Positions 35,841-47,344 of a stretch of DNA of 64,000 nt are shown here, in pieces (position 1 is the first letter of the stretch; each line of letters opens with the position of its first letter). The DNA is from Heliocidaris erythrogramma (lineage: Eukaryota > Echinodermata > Echinoidea > Camarodonta > Echinometridae), in assembly GCA_025617745.1 (NCBI GenBank), contig CM046858.1, positions 32,278,180 to 32,342,179 on the forward strand, written 5' to 3'. Position numbers and translations under genes: made by a program. Below the pieces are notes generated by a model that was not told where the DNA came from, made no database searches, and worked only from the letters and a program-made list of their open reading frames with translations.

Positions 35841-37766
35841 AAACTAAACTAATTTGAAATTCAATCACTTTAACATTATGCTGAGCATAATAACGTCTGT
35901 GCATAGAAGGGAACATACTATTTGCAAGGCATGCATGTATCTCCGTCTCAAAATGAAGTAGTTGTCAGGAACAAGTCTTTGAATAATTTAAAAAGAGAAC
36001 GAATGGAATACCCTCTGGTTGCTATGGTAACAACACGGTAAGGTTGCCGCATAAAAGTGTAATGAACTAGTACAATGCACTACCACTATTCAAGATGAAT
36101 AATTTGGGGTCTTAAAAGCAGTAGCGGATCCAGTAGGGTACAGACTCGTGTTCTACTCGTCTAGAAACTCTTGTGAATTCAGAAACAGTTCTCTTATCGG
36201 TTAAGAAACTAACACTTCTTCGTAATTTATATTTCAACAATAAACTTTAGTTTAAGGAGACCAGTCTCGGTCTCTGGTATCTGTTTTAGTCTTGAACCGG
36301 AAACCTAATTAATGCCAATGAAAGGTAATGTTTTCCTCCCGGTCGTTGAACCCAGGTCTCGAATATAATAAACACTTGAGGAGTCTTGTCATAGTTTATT
36401 ATGTTGATATGGATGGTGAAGTAAATTTGTTTAATAATCAATGATGAGTGCTTCTCCCTAGACCTTGTTACGGTTCCAATACGATGACAATTATATTGGT
36501 AAAGGCATAGAAAATGACTTTTATAATATTTATAATTCATATCTTGAAGATTATTTCAATAACTTGTTAATTATCTCAAAAATATCCATCAGTATCTGAA
36601 AAAGGGTTTTTTCCGCGGTAAAATGCCTGTCTTTGTGGTGAACAACATGCTATATTATGTTCCATTTCATCGAACAAATATTTCATTGTGAAATCATCTG
36701 ATAATATCTGATATAACATTACATTTTCTCACGATTGCATGTACAATGTGGGATACACCATATTCCAAATAGGAGAGAAAGAGTTTAACGTTAAAAACGA
36801 GTTCTTCAGATTTATGAATTGCTTGACAAAGGCAACCCACCAACAACCATTCACCTTTTTAGAAGCAAGATTTCTCCAATCCAAGACTAGCTCTACACAT
36901 CAACAACCATTCTGGAGATTTCTCCAATAACTTCCCAAAAGTGCTTTAATCCCAAAAGAATCGCCGAAAAGTGCCGTTACGCCGATGAGATGAAAGAGCG
37001 ACTGACCATTTTAGGAAATAAGTAGAACATGCTGGCGGTTAAAATCGAATATGGAATTGAATCAGCCATGCGGACGTACATCGCGTAGAAGTTTCCATTA
37101 TTAAATTTCACGCAAGCACATTTTGCAGTTGAAAATCTCTTAGTAAGTACGAATACAAGCTGCAAACGCGTATTTTAATATATTGCTCAGTGATGATGAT
37201 TTAGCAGAGATTTTGCACCTTCTAATAGTAACATTCGAATCCAATGGAAATAGATCCTGGAGTAAGAGAAACGGTAAATTTATGATATATTATATGAAAT
37301 AACATTTAAGGAATGACATTTCTTCTCCAAAATCTCTAATCTATGTATGGCATAAAACCTGTTAATCTACAGTTATTTTTACAGTGTAGTAGTAGCAGCT
37401 TAGCAGCAGCAGGAGTAGCAATCGAAGAAATGATAGTGGTGGTGTGATCAAGCTCAGACCATTACCAGTGGAATGCCAAAGCCTATTAATCAGTTAATAA
37501 CATTGTCTGACACAAATCATCATTTTACGTAATATTTTACGTTAGCCTTCAAGAATCTTGATTCAGTTTGAGTGATTGCCGCATATACGCATATTCTTGG
37601 ACCCCATTCACACTCACTTCCTTAGAGCGATCCAAGTAACACACGTTCTTCAAGAACTGTTTCGAGCTCAGTTACTTCCAGAAGTCAATGAGCAAACAAT
37701 CTAATCCAGAATGTTGTTTTAGCAGAGTGATAACACAGATAACATGACAACTACCATAGTAATTAA
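35841..37766. other. No gene recognised
   Basis: AT-rich sequence. CAACAACCATTC occurs twice (36841, 36901). No splice-supported frame was seen. Confidence 0.35.
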
Positions 37767-37774
37767 CATACAAA

Positions 37775-38072
37775 CAGTGGCGTATCTAGGGGCAGGAAGG
37801 CACGTGCCCCGGGAGGCACGGGAAGGGCGCAAAAAACGCAAAGAAGAGAAAGAAAAAAGGGTGAAATTAAGAAAAATCATAATACTTACGGATTATGCTT
37901 CCCCAAATCCGCAGTGTAAATGCACTAGAAATCCAGTTTTTAAGGGTTTGAACTGCGAATTTTTATTTTTATTTATCTTTTTTTTAGCGGACCTCTGTAA
38001 TTTGCTCGCTATCATTTAAGTTTCATCTGTCTCCTGCTAAATATTGCGCCATAATCCCTAGATACGCCACTC
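37775..38072. mobile_element. 298-bp hAT-like MITE
   Basis: It begins CAGTGGCGTATCTAGGG and ends CCCTAGATACGCCACTC. It is flanked by CATACAAA (37767-37774) and CATACCAA (38073-38080), an 8-bp target duplication with one mismatch. The 8-bp duplication and CAGTGGCG ends suggest the hAT superfamily. The 91-codon frame inside is not a transposase. Confidence 0.75.
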
Positions 38073-38080
38073 CATACCAA

Positions 38081-38881
38081 ACCTTAATTAACTGTCAAAT
38101 TAACAACCTATTACTCAAGACCGACGGCTTAACTACTTTTAATGAAGTAGAGGAACTGAAAATATATTTGCAGTTTAATAGATTGATGGCACTCATCGAA
38201 TGAGAACATAACATGGTTTAGGCAGGTCCAAATACGCAGTGTACAAAAACTGGTTTCTGTTATCGCCTGGATGGGAACAGGTTTATTCTTTCACATCTCA
38301 TAAATGAAACCCTCAATTTAAAGCGTTTTATTCTTTCTGGGCTTTTTTTTTTTGGGGGGGGGGGTTTCTTCTTTGGGTTCCTGATAACTTCAAGAACTGA
38401 GAAGAGAAAGTCCTTGTGCTCCAAAATTTTCAGCATGCTTATTTTGTATTGTTATTTTTTGTTAGTGACTGATAATAAGGAAGTACCACGGCAGTATTTG
38501 AGTTCACAATGAAATCAATACATATTGCATAATTTATAATCATCATTCCGCAAAACAGAATCAACTCCGAATATTGTTCTTGAAAAACTTTGATTTAACA
38601 AAAGCACCAAGTGTGTCAGGTGCATCTCTACATTGCTGATGTCAAAGTGTTTTGCAAAGCAATCTGGTTTTGCCCAGGATAGCTGCCTTCTGAAGGTCGC
38701 GACAGATGGATTATTAACACAAGATTAATTTAATCTTAATATTTATTTATGTATGTTATCCGTAGAACAGTACATGTATCTGTTTTGCCCTGGTTAATTG
38801 AATTCATTGTACTGGGCCATAATGATATTTTGCATGTCCATCTATTCATGTAATCACATAAATTAAATTTAGTTTATATTA
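38081..38881. other. No gene recognised
   Basis: It contains a poly-T/poly-G tract at 38343-38364. Otherwise AT-rich unique-looking sequence. Confidence 0.35.
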
Positions 38882-38883
38882 TC

Positions 38884-38903
38884 ATTTATTATTATTATTA
38901 TTA

Positions 38904-38945
<42 letters not shown>
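38884..38945. repeat. (ATT)n microsatellite
   Basis: A long near-perfect TTA run with one break. A second shorter, imperfect run lies at 39256-39310. Confidence 0.95.
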
Positions 38946-39866
38946 GGAGCGACTTACCTTCACATATCAAATAGAGTCCTTCTCTTAATGTATTCAAAAA
39001 GAGGGCGAAATCATCAAAACTGAATACCTTATAATACTTAGTTTACTTTATCTATATTCAGGCTTTACTCTTATATTTGTATTGTTTTTGTCTGTTACAT
39101 GTGTTTTGTCTTTTCTTATGATGTTGTTTATACTTTATGGGGCAGCACCAATAAGGCTCTTGCCTTCCTAAGCTGTCTCCTCATTCATATACGGTGACTG
39201 TTCTACAATTTTGTAAATGTACTTCTTTATGAATGGATGAAATAAATGGAATAAGTATTATTATTACTATTATTATTAATGTTATTATTATTATTATCAT
39301 TATCATTAATTTTGCTTTGAAATTGCTTCTTATTATGTCAACGTGCTGTAATTTTCTGTATTTTACCTTCAAATATTTTTTAAAAGCTGGCGAATAAATC
39401 CGGTATACGTGCTCATATCAAAAATGGATAATAATGTGTATGACTCATGATAAAGATGAAAACGAGAGCAATAATTCTACTTAATAACAGCTGACAGCCC
39501 ATAGAATCGATTCTCTGTAGGTCGTTAGTACTTGTTATCAAGACTCGTTTCTTTGTCTGGTTGCCTGCAGCTTAAGGTGAAAGTTCATATACCAAGAAAT
39601 ATCTTGGAAATGTCATTAACAGCTACAGAAACAGGCAGTAGTCTTAGTAAAGTTTGGATTGGATTTTGTTCCCTCCTTTGCTACTAAATGAGCATGCGAC
39701 ACAGGATGGGACGATTATTCATTGTGAACAAATTTGTACAATTTGGGATTATTAATGTCACGCTATATGAAGCTGAATTCCTTTTGCCCTTCTAATGATT
39801 TGTAAAACTGTTCCGGTAATGTGGCATTTGAGGGCCAAAACAGTGTAGCGTGACAAATGGTGTCAC

Positions 39867-40032
39867 TACTACTACTACTACTACTACTACTACGACTACT
39901 ACTGCTACTACAACAACTACTACTACTACTACTACTACTACTACCACTACTGCTACTACTACTACCACTACGACTACTACTGCTACTACAACTACTACTA
40001 CTACTACTACTACGACTACTACTGCTACTACA

Positions 40033-40066
<34 letters not shown>

Positions 40067-40121
40067 TTACCACTACGACTACTACTGCTACTACAACTAC
40101 TACTACTACTACTACTACTAC
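39867..40121. repeat. (ACT)n trinucleotide array, about 255 bp
   Basis: Near-pure ACT units with recurrent ACG, GCT and ACA variants occur in a repeated higher-order pattern (ACTACGACTACTACTGCTAC recurs four times). All six frames are open over most of it, which explains the poly-Thr, poly-Ser and poly-Val frames. Confidence 0.97.
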
Positions 40122-41943
40122 TTATTTGCACTAATAACCCTCTTCTAACGCGAATATACCTCTTCTAACGCTGATATATATTCTTCTACTGTTAATATAA
40201 TTCTTCCACTGTTAATACACATCTGCTTATACTAATGAGTTGGATGCAAAGTCAGTACTTTTAATGTTTTTGCCAATCTAGTTTAATTCGTAAGCGAGGT
40301 AGAAATACAACAGGTTAACCATATCAAAGATTGGTGTAACTACGTTTTGCCTTTTCACCGAGTCAAGCCTTGCTGATCGGTACGCTTCTAATAACACGTA
40401 GAATAGGATCTCATTATGAACTATTCACGGATCGGAGAGCATGATATTCCATTGTAATTGCTTTGTCAACAAAGACCACTATAAACATAAAAGATCAGAT
40501 TGTTAGCCTATAGTCATATTCATAAATCAACAGTTCTGCTGGTGACACAGTAAAGCAATCTCAAAACCACATCGACCATTGTAGGATTTTTGTTTGAAGC
40601 TGTGTAAACCACATAGAAACGAAACCCTGCTGAGATCAAACCAAAGTGCTGTAGTTGGGTTTTATTTATACCTTGATTTCAACTGACTTAACCCCCAGGC
40701 ATGCCAGGTAATTTTCGAGTAATTGTACTCCTTGTAGTATAGTCGGGAAGAAACGATTAGTCAATACATGAATCTGACCAGGCATGTTAATAACTCGGCG
40801 ATAAGAGAAATTATTAGAAGTACATTTTATTAAAGAACCTTCAAGGTCATTATTCTTAGATTACCCAAGTGAAATGAACATGGCAATGAATATATCAAAA
40901 TAGATTTCATGTAATAAGATCTCACAGCGATATCTTACTACATCTTGGTATCTGAAGCAAATATTTTAATGAGTAAATTGCATCCTATGGTTATCGGTTA
41001 TGATCGATTTTAACAAGTTTAAAGCAAATTAAGATAACGGAGATGACACAAATCAGCGAAGATTAAATTTGAACATGTTGAAGAGCGAAAGACGAATCTC
41101 AAAGTACGCAAGGTATGAATGGCAAATAATGATGTAAGGAATGAATGGAACAGAAGGAGATAAAAGAAGAAGGAGTAAAAGTTAACTTTAAAAATGGATG
41201 TAAACTTGATGACAGCATTCAGTAAGAGAAAGAGGGAGGTACACAAATAGAAACAAAACACGTAAACGCCGTCTGTATAGAAAGCAAGTCATGCATGTTA
41301 AAATTCAAGGTCTTACAAAATTCTGTCATATCTAACACGCAAGATTAATGCAAAAGTTAAAACATCAAAAAGTCGATGCAAACTCTTTACTAATTTTCAT
41401 GTCATTAAACACGACAAAACTATCTCTACACATTCAAGTGCAACTACGCTCCATGATGGGACCTTGATAGTAATAAATGACATACCTGATTTGTTGAGAT
41501 TAATCCTCGCTACATGTTTCCAATCATGATAGCATTTCTGTCTTTCCGCAGTATCAATAATAGGTTTAATCTCTTTACAGTACAGATTCCCAGTTGTTTC
41601 CTCGAGCGTTTACATCTGCAATCCCCATGTAAAGAGCTAACACATTCACTACCAGCCAAGTTCATGGGTGATATTATCACTTGCCTCCAGTGTTTTGTTC
41701 GCGTGCTACTGCTTGACCCGCTTGCCTGCCTGGAACGGTTATTTAGCAACGGTGCAAAAATCAGCAAGACCATGAGTGAATGAAAGCTGAGCACGCCCTC
41801 TTGTGAGAATTGTACGTACAACTACATTGACTTTGACTCCCTGTGATGTGAATCAGTGTTGAGATAGAGAAGGGAGTATATTTATTAAACCTCAGCAGTC
41901 GGGGAGGGGAACGGTCCAAACTAAAGGCCCATCAGGATAGTGG
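40122..41943. other. No gene recognised
   Basis: Two overlapping opposite frames near 41510-41821 have some protein-like composition but no splice-supported partners. Confidence 0.35.
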
Positions 41944-42173
41944 AGGTGGCGTGGTATAGTGGTTCATTCACTTGACTCTCAATCCAAGGGTTGAGGGTTC
42001 GAATCTCAGCATCTTTTGGCAAGACATTAATCCACATTTGCCACTCTCCACCCAGGTGTTAAATGGGTACCTGGCAGGATTTATTCCTTGAAATGCACTG
42101 TGCGCTACGGCTGCCGGAGCTAAAGCCAGGGTAATAATATCCAAACCCTTTGGAAGCGCATAGGGACGTTATA

Positions 42174-42540
42174 TTATAAAACGGGTTCAAGAATGTAGCC
42201 ATCCTGATTGGTCAAATAACACCATGTGACCGTGCAAAAAAAAAAGTGATAACACACGGCAAAAAGGCTCTAAAGCACGACTGAGCTGCGCGTCCGCCTA
42301 CCTCTGGTGCGTGCAAACTTAAAACACAATGAAATCGCGTAGTTTAATTGTCATTTCAGCGCAGGGATTGCATGCGCGCACTGAAACGCGCATGACTTTT
42401 GTTGGCTGCTCTTAACGCTTCTGTGATGTCATCCAGGAAAGCAAATGGCAGCCTCCATGACTGTGCGACTCTTGGCGTTTCTATGGGATTCGTAACCATT
42501 TTTATAGACTTCTTAATCATATTGCCGACCCGTTTTATAA
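42174..42540. mobile_element. 367-bp TIR element inside the SINE
   Basis: TTATAAAACGGGT (42174-42186) and ACCCGTTTTATAA (42528-42540) are perfect 13-bp inverted repeats. The interior is relatively GC-rich for the region and has no ORF. Confidence 0.75.
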
Positions 42541-42547
42541 AACTATC

Positions 42548-42716
42548 AATACATGGTTGTGAGTTCGTGCATTAGTGCGATCTGGCACTAATGGTGGCAC
42601 TAAAAGGTTTTTATCGTGGTGTCAAACACACTCGGCTTGCGCCTCGTGCGTATAGTACACCACGATAAAAACCTTTGTGTTGCCAGATCGCACCAACACA
42701 CTCCCAACCATGTATT
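42548..42716. mobile_element. 169-bp foldback hairpin inside the SINE
   Basis: The outer arms AATACATGGTTG (42548) and CAACCATGTATT (42705-42716) pair. The inner arms GCGATCTGGCA / TGCCAGATCGC and AAAGGTTTTTATCGTGGTG / CACCACGATAAAAACCTTT also pair. The loop contains CGGCTTGCGCCTCG. Confidence 0.85.
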
Positions 42717-43385
42717 AATAGTATAATGTGATATGCGCTATACAAGAACGGTTTATTATTATTATAGTGAACACCTTTACATATCAAATTAATGAATCGT
42801 ATCAATGAATTATCATTAGCATGAACAATCATGTGATTTATCATCATAATCTGTATTTCCCTATCTATGGTATCGTAAGTATGAATCGCTTATTTATTGT
42901 TTGCTACTTTGTTGTACTAACAGCTACGGTCACAAAGGTTCGTACGAACTGTATATTGTAGGCCTTATCTTGAAAATAGTAAATATTTTAATCCCACTTT
43001 GAAGAGTTTCTCTCTGCTAATTTTGGTACCTTCATTCATTCCGTAATCTTTGCGTTTGCAGGAAGAGAGGTAAAAACGTCCCTTGTGACATTACTCAATT
43101 TTGTACTATTTCATGCATCGAGTTCATGGTGCACGTTAGTTGCTGCTCTGTGGAATGTTTTATTGTGATTGGCTTCTCATGTAACTAAGCACATTTAGAC
43201 GGATTATTGATGAATGGTATCAATAATGGAAAAGGTACAGAAAAACTGCACCTCCCCCTTGCGTAAAAACAAAGAAAACAGATGGCCCATCCTAGCTATA
43301 CTCCACATTTATTATTTATTGTTACATTTTCTTTCTTTCTCAGGCTAGAAATATACCAAGCAGGCTTCCTAATAATGCGGGGAGG

Positions 43386-43437
43386 GAAGGCGGAGAATGG
43401 AGAGAGAGAGAGAGAGAGAGAAGGGGGGGGGGGTTAG
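43386..43437. repeat. (GA)n and poly-G tract
   Basis: A GA microsatellite is followed by about 10 G. Confidence 0.85.
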
Positions 43438-43673
43438 GGGTGAATCATAGCAAAAACGAGGCTAATAGTCTATTGTATACATTCTGCTTCATTCAGCTCA
43501 CCATATCGCACACTACTTTCAAGTGAATGTTCTTACTCTGTTTTTAAATTTGTCATATAATTGTGTCTCAAATTGCATAACAATAAATATACTTGAAAGA
43601 ATCGATGCCCCCAATGAAGTTTAATGATGCTATGTCCCGTAAGAAAGTCATTCTAGAACATCTGCAAAGCTCC

Positions 43674-45434
43674 GCTAGCAGTAGCCTCTTGTCGAGGCCC
43701 TTGCGCCGAGGGCCTCTTGACACCCGACCTGAATTATATATTCATGAGGCACGATTTCCTACTGAATTATGCATGAAACGTGAATAGTTAGATAACCGCG
43801 GCGATCGCCTAGCAAATTGGCCAATGAAATCACAAAGATTTCTTACTTCAGTTCTGGACTAGTCTATTATTTTTTGGGGGGATTACGTAAATCTCTTGCT
43901 CAAAATGCATTCACAGACAAGCACATTATGAAGAATTCGATCTCTAGCTTACAAACCATGGTAATTTGAAATAAGACAAATGTACATATTTCTCACGAGA
44001 TCATCATATATTTACAAATAATGAAGAATGGGCAATAAAAGTCACCGTTCAACAATAGATGCATCTCCATCAATTCTCATGTAACCAAGGAGTTACCAGC
44101 AACTCCAGTAGGCAGATTCACAAAAACATCTTGTCCTTTAAAGGAGAATTAACCCCTGAGTACAAATTTACTTATATTGAAAGGTGTAGTATATTCCTAC
44201 TTATTGGCCTAAATCATTTTCCAATAAGATATCAGAAAAGGGTATAATAAAGATATTCCAACACCCGGTATCGTCTACTACTCATTTGCATGGGGGCTGC
44301 CATTTTCTTGCTGATTTGGATTTGTACATGAACCATTGAGAAATGTTCCGGTCAGGAAGATATTTTGAATCCAAGACCTAAATTGATTTTCTTCATTACC
44401 TAAAATCCCATATGTGACGAAAAATATAAAGTGGGTGTTTACATGATTTATAAAAATTAAATCTTTATAATGATACTTTTAAATTGTCTGGTTTTGCTTA
44501 ACAAAAATCTATTTTCTTGGGTTTGCCAAACAGAGCAGAGCATAATATATGCAGCATGCATTCTGACTTTTCAAGTCCCATTATCCGAAAGCAGGTGAAT
44601 GCATAGTTTGCCGCTATAGATGCTCAGGGAAGAAGCATCCATAAAATTTGAATTAATTTGCTCCGTCCATTGCGTCACAGTATCTAGAAAATAGATTTAT
44701 ATTAAGCGAATATCGATTTTCAACAGAAATATATAAGGAAATCTTCAGTTTAAAAATAAATTGACATATCTATTCTATATTTTAAATCTCAAATGGGTTT
44801 TTAATTTTGAAAAAGGCAATTGGGCATTTGGATTAAGAAAATCTTCTTGTACACATAAAAAAAATGGCAGCCCCCATGTATTGCTAGCAGACGATACATA
44901 TTGCTAGCAGATGATAAATTTTGCTCAGAAAATCTTGATTCGTATCGATCTCGTATATTTTGACGCGAAGCCATATAGTCTAACAAGTAGGAATAAATAA
45001 CACCTTTGAACACTATCGTCTTTATTGTTTGAGGTTAATTCTCCTTTAAGTGCAGATTTGATTGCATCAACTTGCAAATCTTTGAATCTATCAATCTTCA
45101 ACATTCTAGCGGCATATTCTAAGCTCTTACAAATATCGTCATCACTCGTCGTATGGAAGAAACGTTGAACGCCATTTTGGGCTGCGATTAATTAATATGT
45201 AAGAAATAGCCTGCAGTCGAGTCATGAATATTTAACATTACGGCATGGTAGCTCGCGCTTATTGGATGATTTTCACCGACCAAAATTTGGTCGGAATATT
45301 CGTCAAAACAATGAAATACAAAAGAAATTCAGATCGGGTGTCAAGAGGCCCTCGGCGCAAGCGCCTCGGTCTTTTGCCTCCATATCGCCAAGGATTTCAA
45401 CAGCGCCAGGGCCTCGACAAGAGGCTACGCTAGC
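43674..45434. mobile_element. TIR element hosting a nested piggyBac-like MITE
   Basis: CTAGCAGTAGCCTCTTGTCG near 43675 and CGACAAGAGGCTACGCTAG near 45415-45433 are reverse complements. So are the adjacent GCGCCGAGGGCCTCTTGACA and its partner near 45340. Further inward the arms decay. The whole is about 1.76 kb, with the nested element at 44142-45045 making up half of it. Confidence 0.75.
44142..45045. mobile_element. 904-bp piggyBac-like MITE with TTAA duplications
   Basis: It begins AGGAGAATTAACC and ends GGTTAATTCTCCT, flanked by TTAA at 44138-44141 and 45046-45049. Inner inverted segments CATGGGGGCTGCCATTTT (44289) and AAAATGGCAGCCCCCATG (44862-44879) pair as well. No transposase frame. 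Confidence 0.85.
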
Positions 45435-45454
45435 ACACACACACACACACACAC
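45434..45454. repeat. (CA)n microsatellite
   Basis: About ten CA units at the right end of the TIR element. Confidence 0.9.
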
Positions 45455-45778
45455 GCTTTCCTAGAAACGCTATATGCTAGGCTTCAGTATGGGCCACACA
45501 CGAGTAATTCGGGACCCCATAGAAAAATACGTATTAAATTGAAGCACATCAAAAATTCATATTTACATAATCTCTCTTCAAAAATCGTTTTAACTGACAG
45601 AGTAGCAACTACACTGGTGGTACTACAAATTAGGTACTTTATTTGGCCACTTACTTGGCTACAACAGAAGAAGGCTGAAACGAGGCTAATCACGAACTGC
45701 AACCTTTCACTGCTGCGAACAGTGGAAATGCACTGCAGATCAAATAATTCCTCTAAAATACACCTGTCGTCAAAGCTT

Positions 45779-46207
45779 AAAGACCTCAGCCTGACCCAAA
45801 ACAACCATATATTGACGTAAAGCTTAGTAAACAAAGAATATAATTACCCTGGTTATTCATAAATTTTCGTCTCCGTTTATCCATAAAAAATAAAAAAGAT
45901 AATTTTTTTGGTCCGCCCCCTCCCTATGGCGTAACACTGCAGGGGGTCGCTAGACGTGTGACGACATGTCATGTATACAGCTCCGAGTGCGTCTACACGA
46001 TATGTCGTCATCAAATTTTCACCCCCCGCAAAGTAGCGTTCCTCAGAGACGGGGCCCAAACCACCGGGGCTCAACATTCGGGACGCTGTTACTCATTCCA
46101 CAGGAAACGGAATCTCATGAAGTTGGTTTCAATTTGTTCAGAAAATATATAGCTCCCCGTCGATGAATAAAGGGTATATTTCAAAATTCGGTCAGGCTGA
46201 GGTCTTT
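45779..46207. mobile_element. 429-bp inverted-repeat element
   Basis: AAAGACCTCAGCCTGACC (45779-45796) and GGTCAGGCTGAGGTCTTT (46190-46207) are perfect 18-bp inverted repeats. A second inner pair, ACGACATGTC / GATATGTCGT, lies near 45961 and 46008. Non-coding. Confidence 0.75.
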
Positions 46208-47340
46208 AAAACATACGGTGAAATATAAAAGAATGTGACTTTCAAACACCATTTCTCTTTAGTAGATTTACAACCGACAAATATTATATGAATATTTTTG
46301 ATCAGCTGCCATTACATCATTTTACTAAAGAATCGGTAACACTGCACCGCACAGCAACCAAGTTGCTATAACGTTAAGGTTGTTTTGTGAAAGTTCATAT
46401 AGGCGTACAGACACAGCTTCGTGAGTGGGCTTTGACGATCGATTCTCGCCCAAGTATCATCTTTCCAGTTCTAAAAAACCCATTGTATTATCGATTATGA
46501 TAAATATATCATTTCGTCATCAAAATACACAAGTTATAAAACTTACATAATATATTCAGGCACCTCACTGCTCGAATATGATGATATTCGAGCACTTCCG
46601 TGCCCGAAAAGTGGTAGTTTCACCATTCTCGGGGCCGAGCCCTCCTCCCCCACCCCCTCCTCTACCTCCTCCTCATACGCCTATTTTCAGCGTCTACTTA
46701 AATTTGTTTCACCATCTGTTTTCAAATAATTTTTTAGTAAATTACTAATTATTTTTAGTAAATACTGCTATGTTAGTCCTCCTCTTGTAATCACGTCCAT
46801 AGAAGTGACAAGACACTTCTTTCTTCGTTACAACAAACTTATTATGCTTACCTTATACCCTGCAAGATCCATGTAGCTTTAATTTACTACAGTACAGGAC
46901 TCCAAGTCCGGACTATAAGCAATGATACATATTGAATTGTATTCTTGTTAACCAAAAGTCTATGGAATAGTGGTTGGATGGTAGGTGAAAGAGCACCCAA
47001 TATTCAAGAGGTAAGTGCGAAATTCACAGATCGTTCCTCGTCTGGTAAGTCTTGTTGTAAGGGATATTTTCAAGAAAGGTTATTTTAGTGTGAAGCGGAG
47101 CGAAACGGACCCCTCGCTTGAAGGTTTTTTTTCATTGTCATTACAGAGAGAGGACAAAAAAAGAGCTTTGAACATTTTCCTTTTGACAATGCATGATGCA
47201 ATGTAATAATGAATAGAAGCGGTGCGTTCGTCCGTTGCCCATTACAGAATGGCCTTAAGAGAAATCGATTTTGATGTACTTTGTGGTATATGCACAGGCG
47301 TAGCCAAGATTTTTCAATAGGGGGGGGGGGCAGACGTGAA
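46208..47340. other. No gene recognised
   Basis: GCTCGAATATGATGATATTCGAGC at about 46571 is a short palindrome. A related sequence occurs near 49840. No coding support. Confidence 0.35.
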
Positions 47341-47344
47341 GGAT

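Larger units (their letters stand above)
41944..42770 (+). mobile_element. tRNA-derived SINE split by two younger elements
   Basis: The A-box region TGGCGTGGTATAGTGG (41947-41962) and B box GGTTCGAATC (41996-42005) open the head. The body has TTTGGCAAGACATTAATC and CACTCTCCACCCAGGTG. The body stops near 42173 and resumes at 42717 with GATATGCGCTATACAAGAAC and an ATT tail. The intervening 540 bp are two separate inverted-repeat elements. Confidence 0.85.

Noticed and set aside
39763..40168. Poly-Ser, poly-Val, poly-Thr and poly-Leu frames
   Set aside because: They are translations of the ACT trinucleotide array and have no other coding evidence.
41510..41821. Overlapping frames on both strands
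   Set aside because: Neither has splice partners; both cannot be real and neither is favoured.
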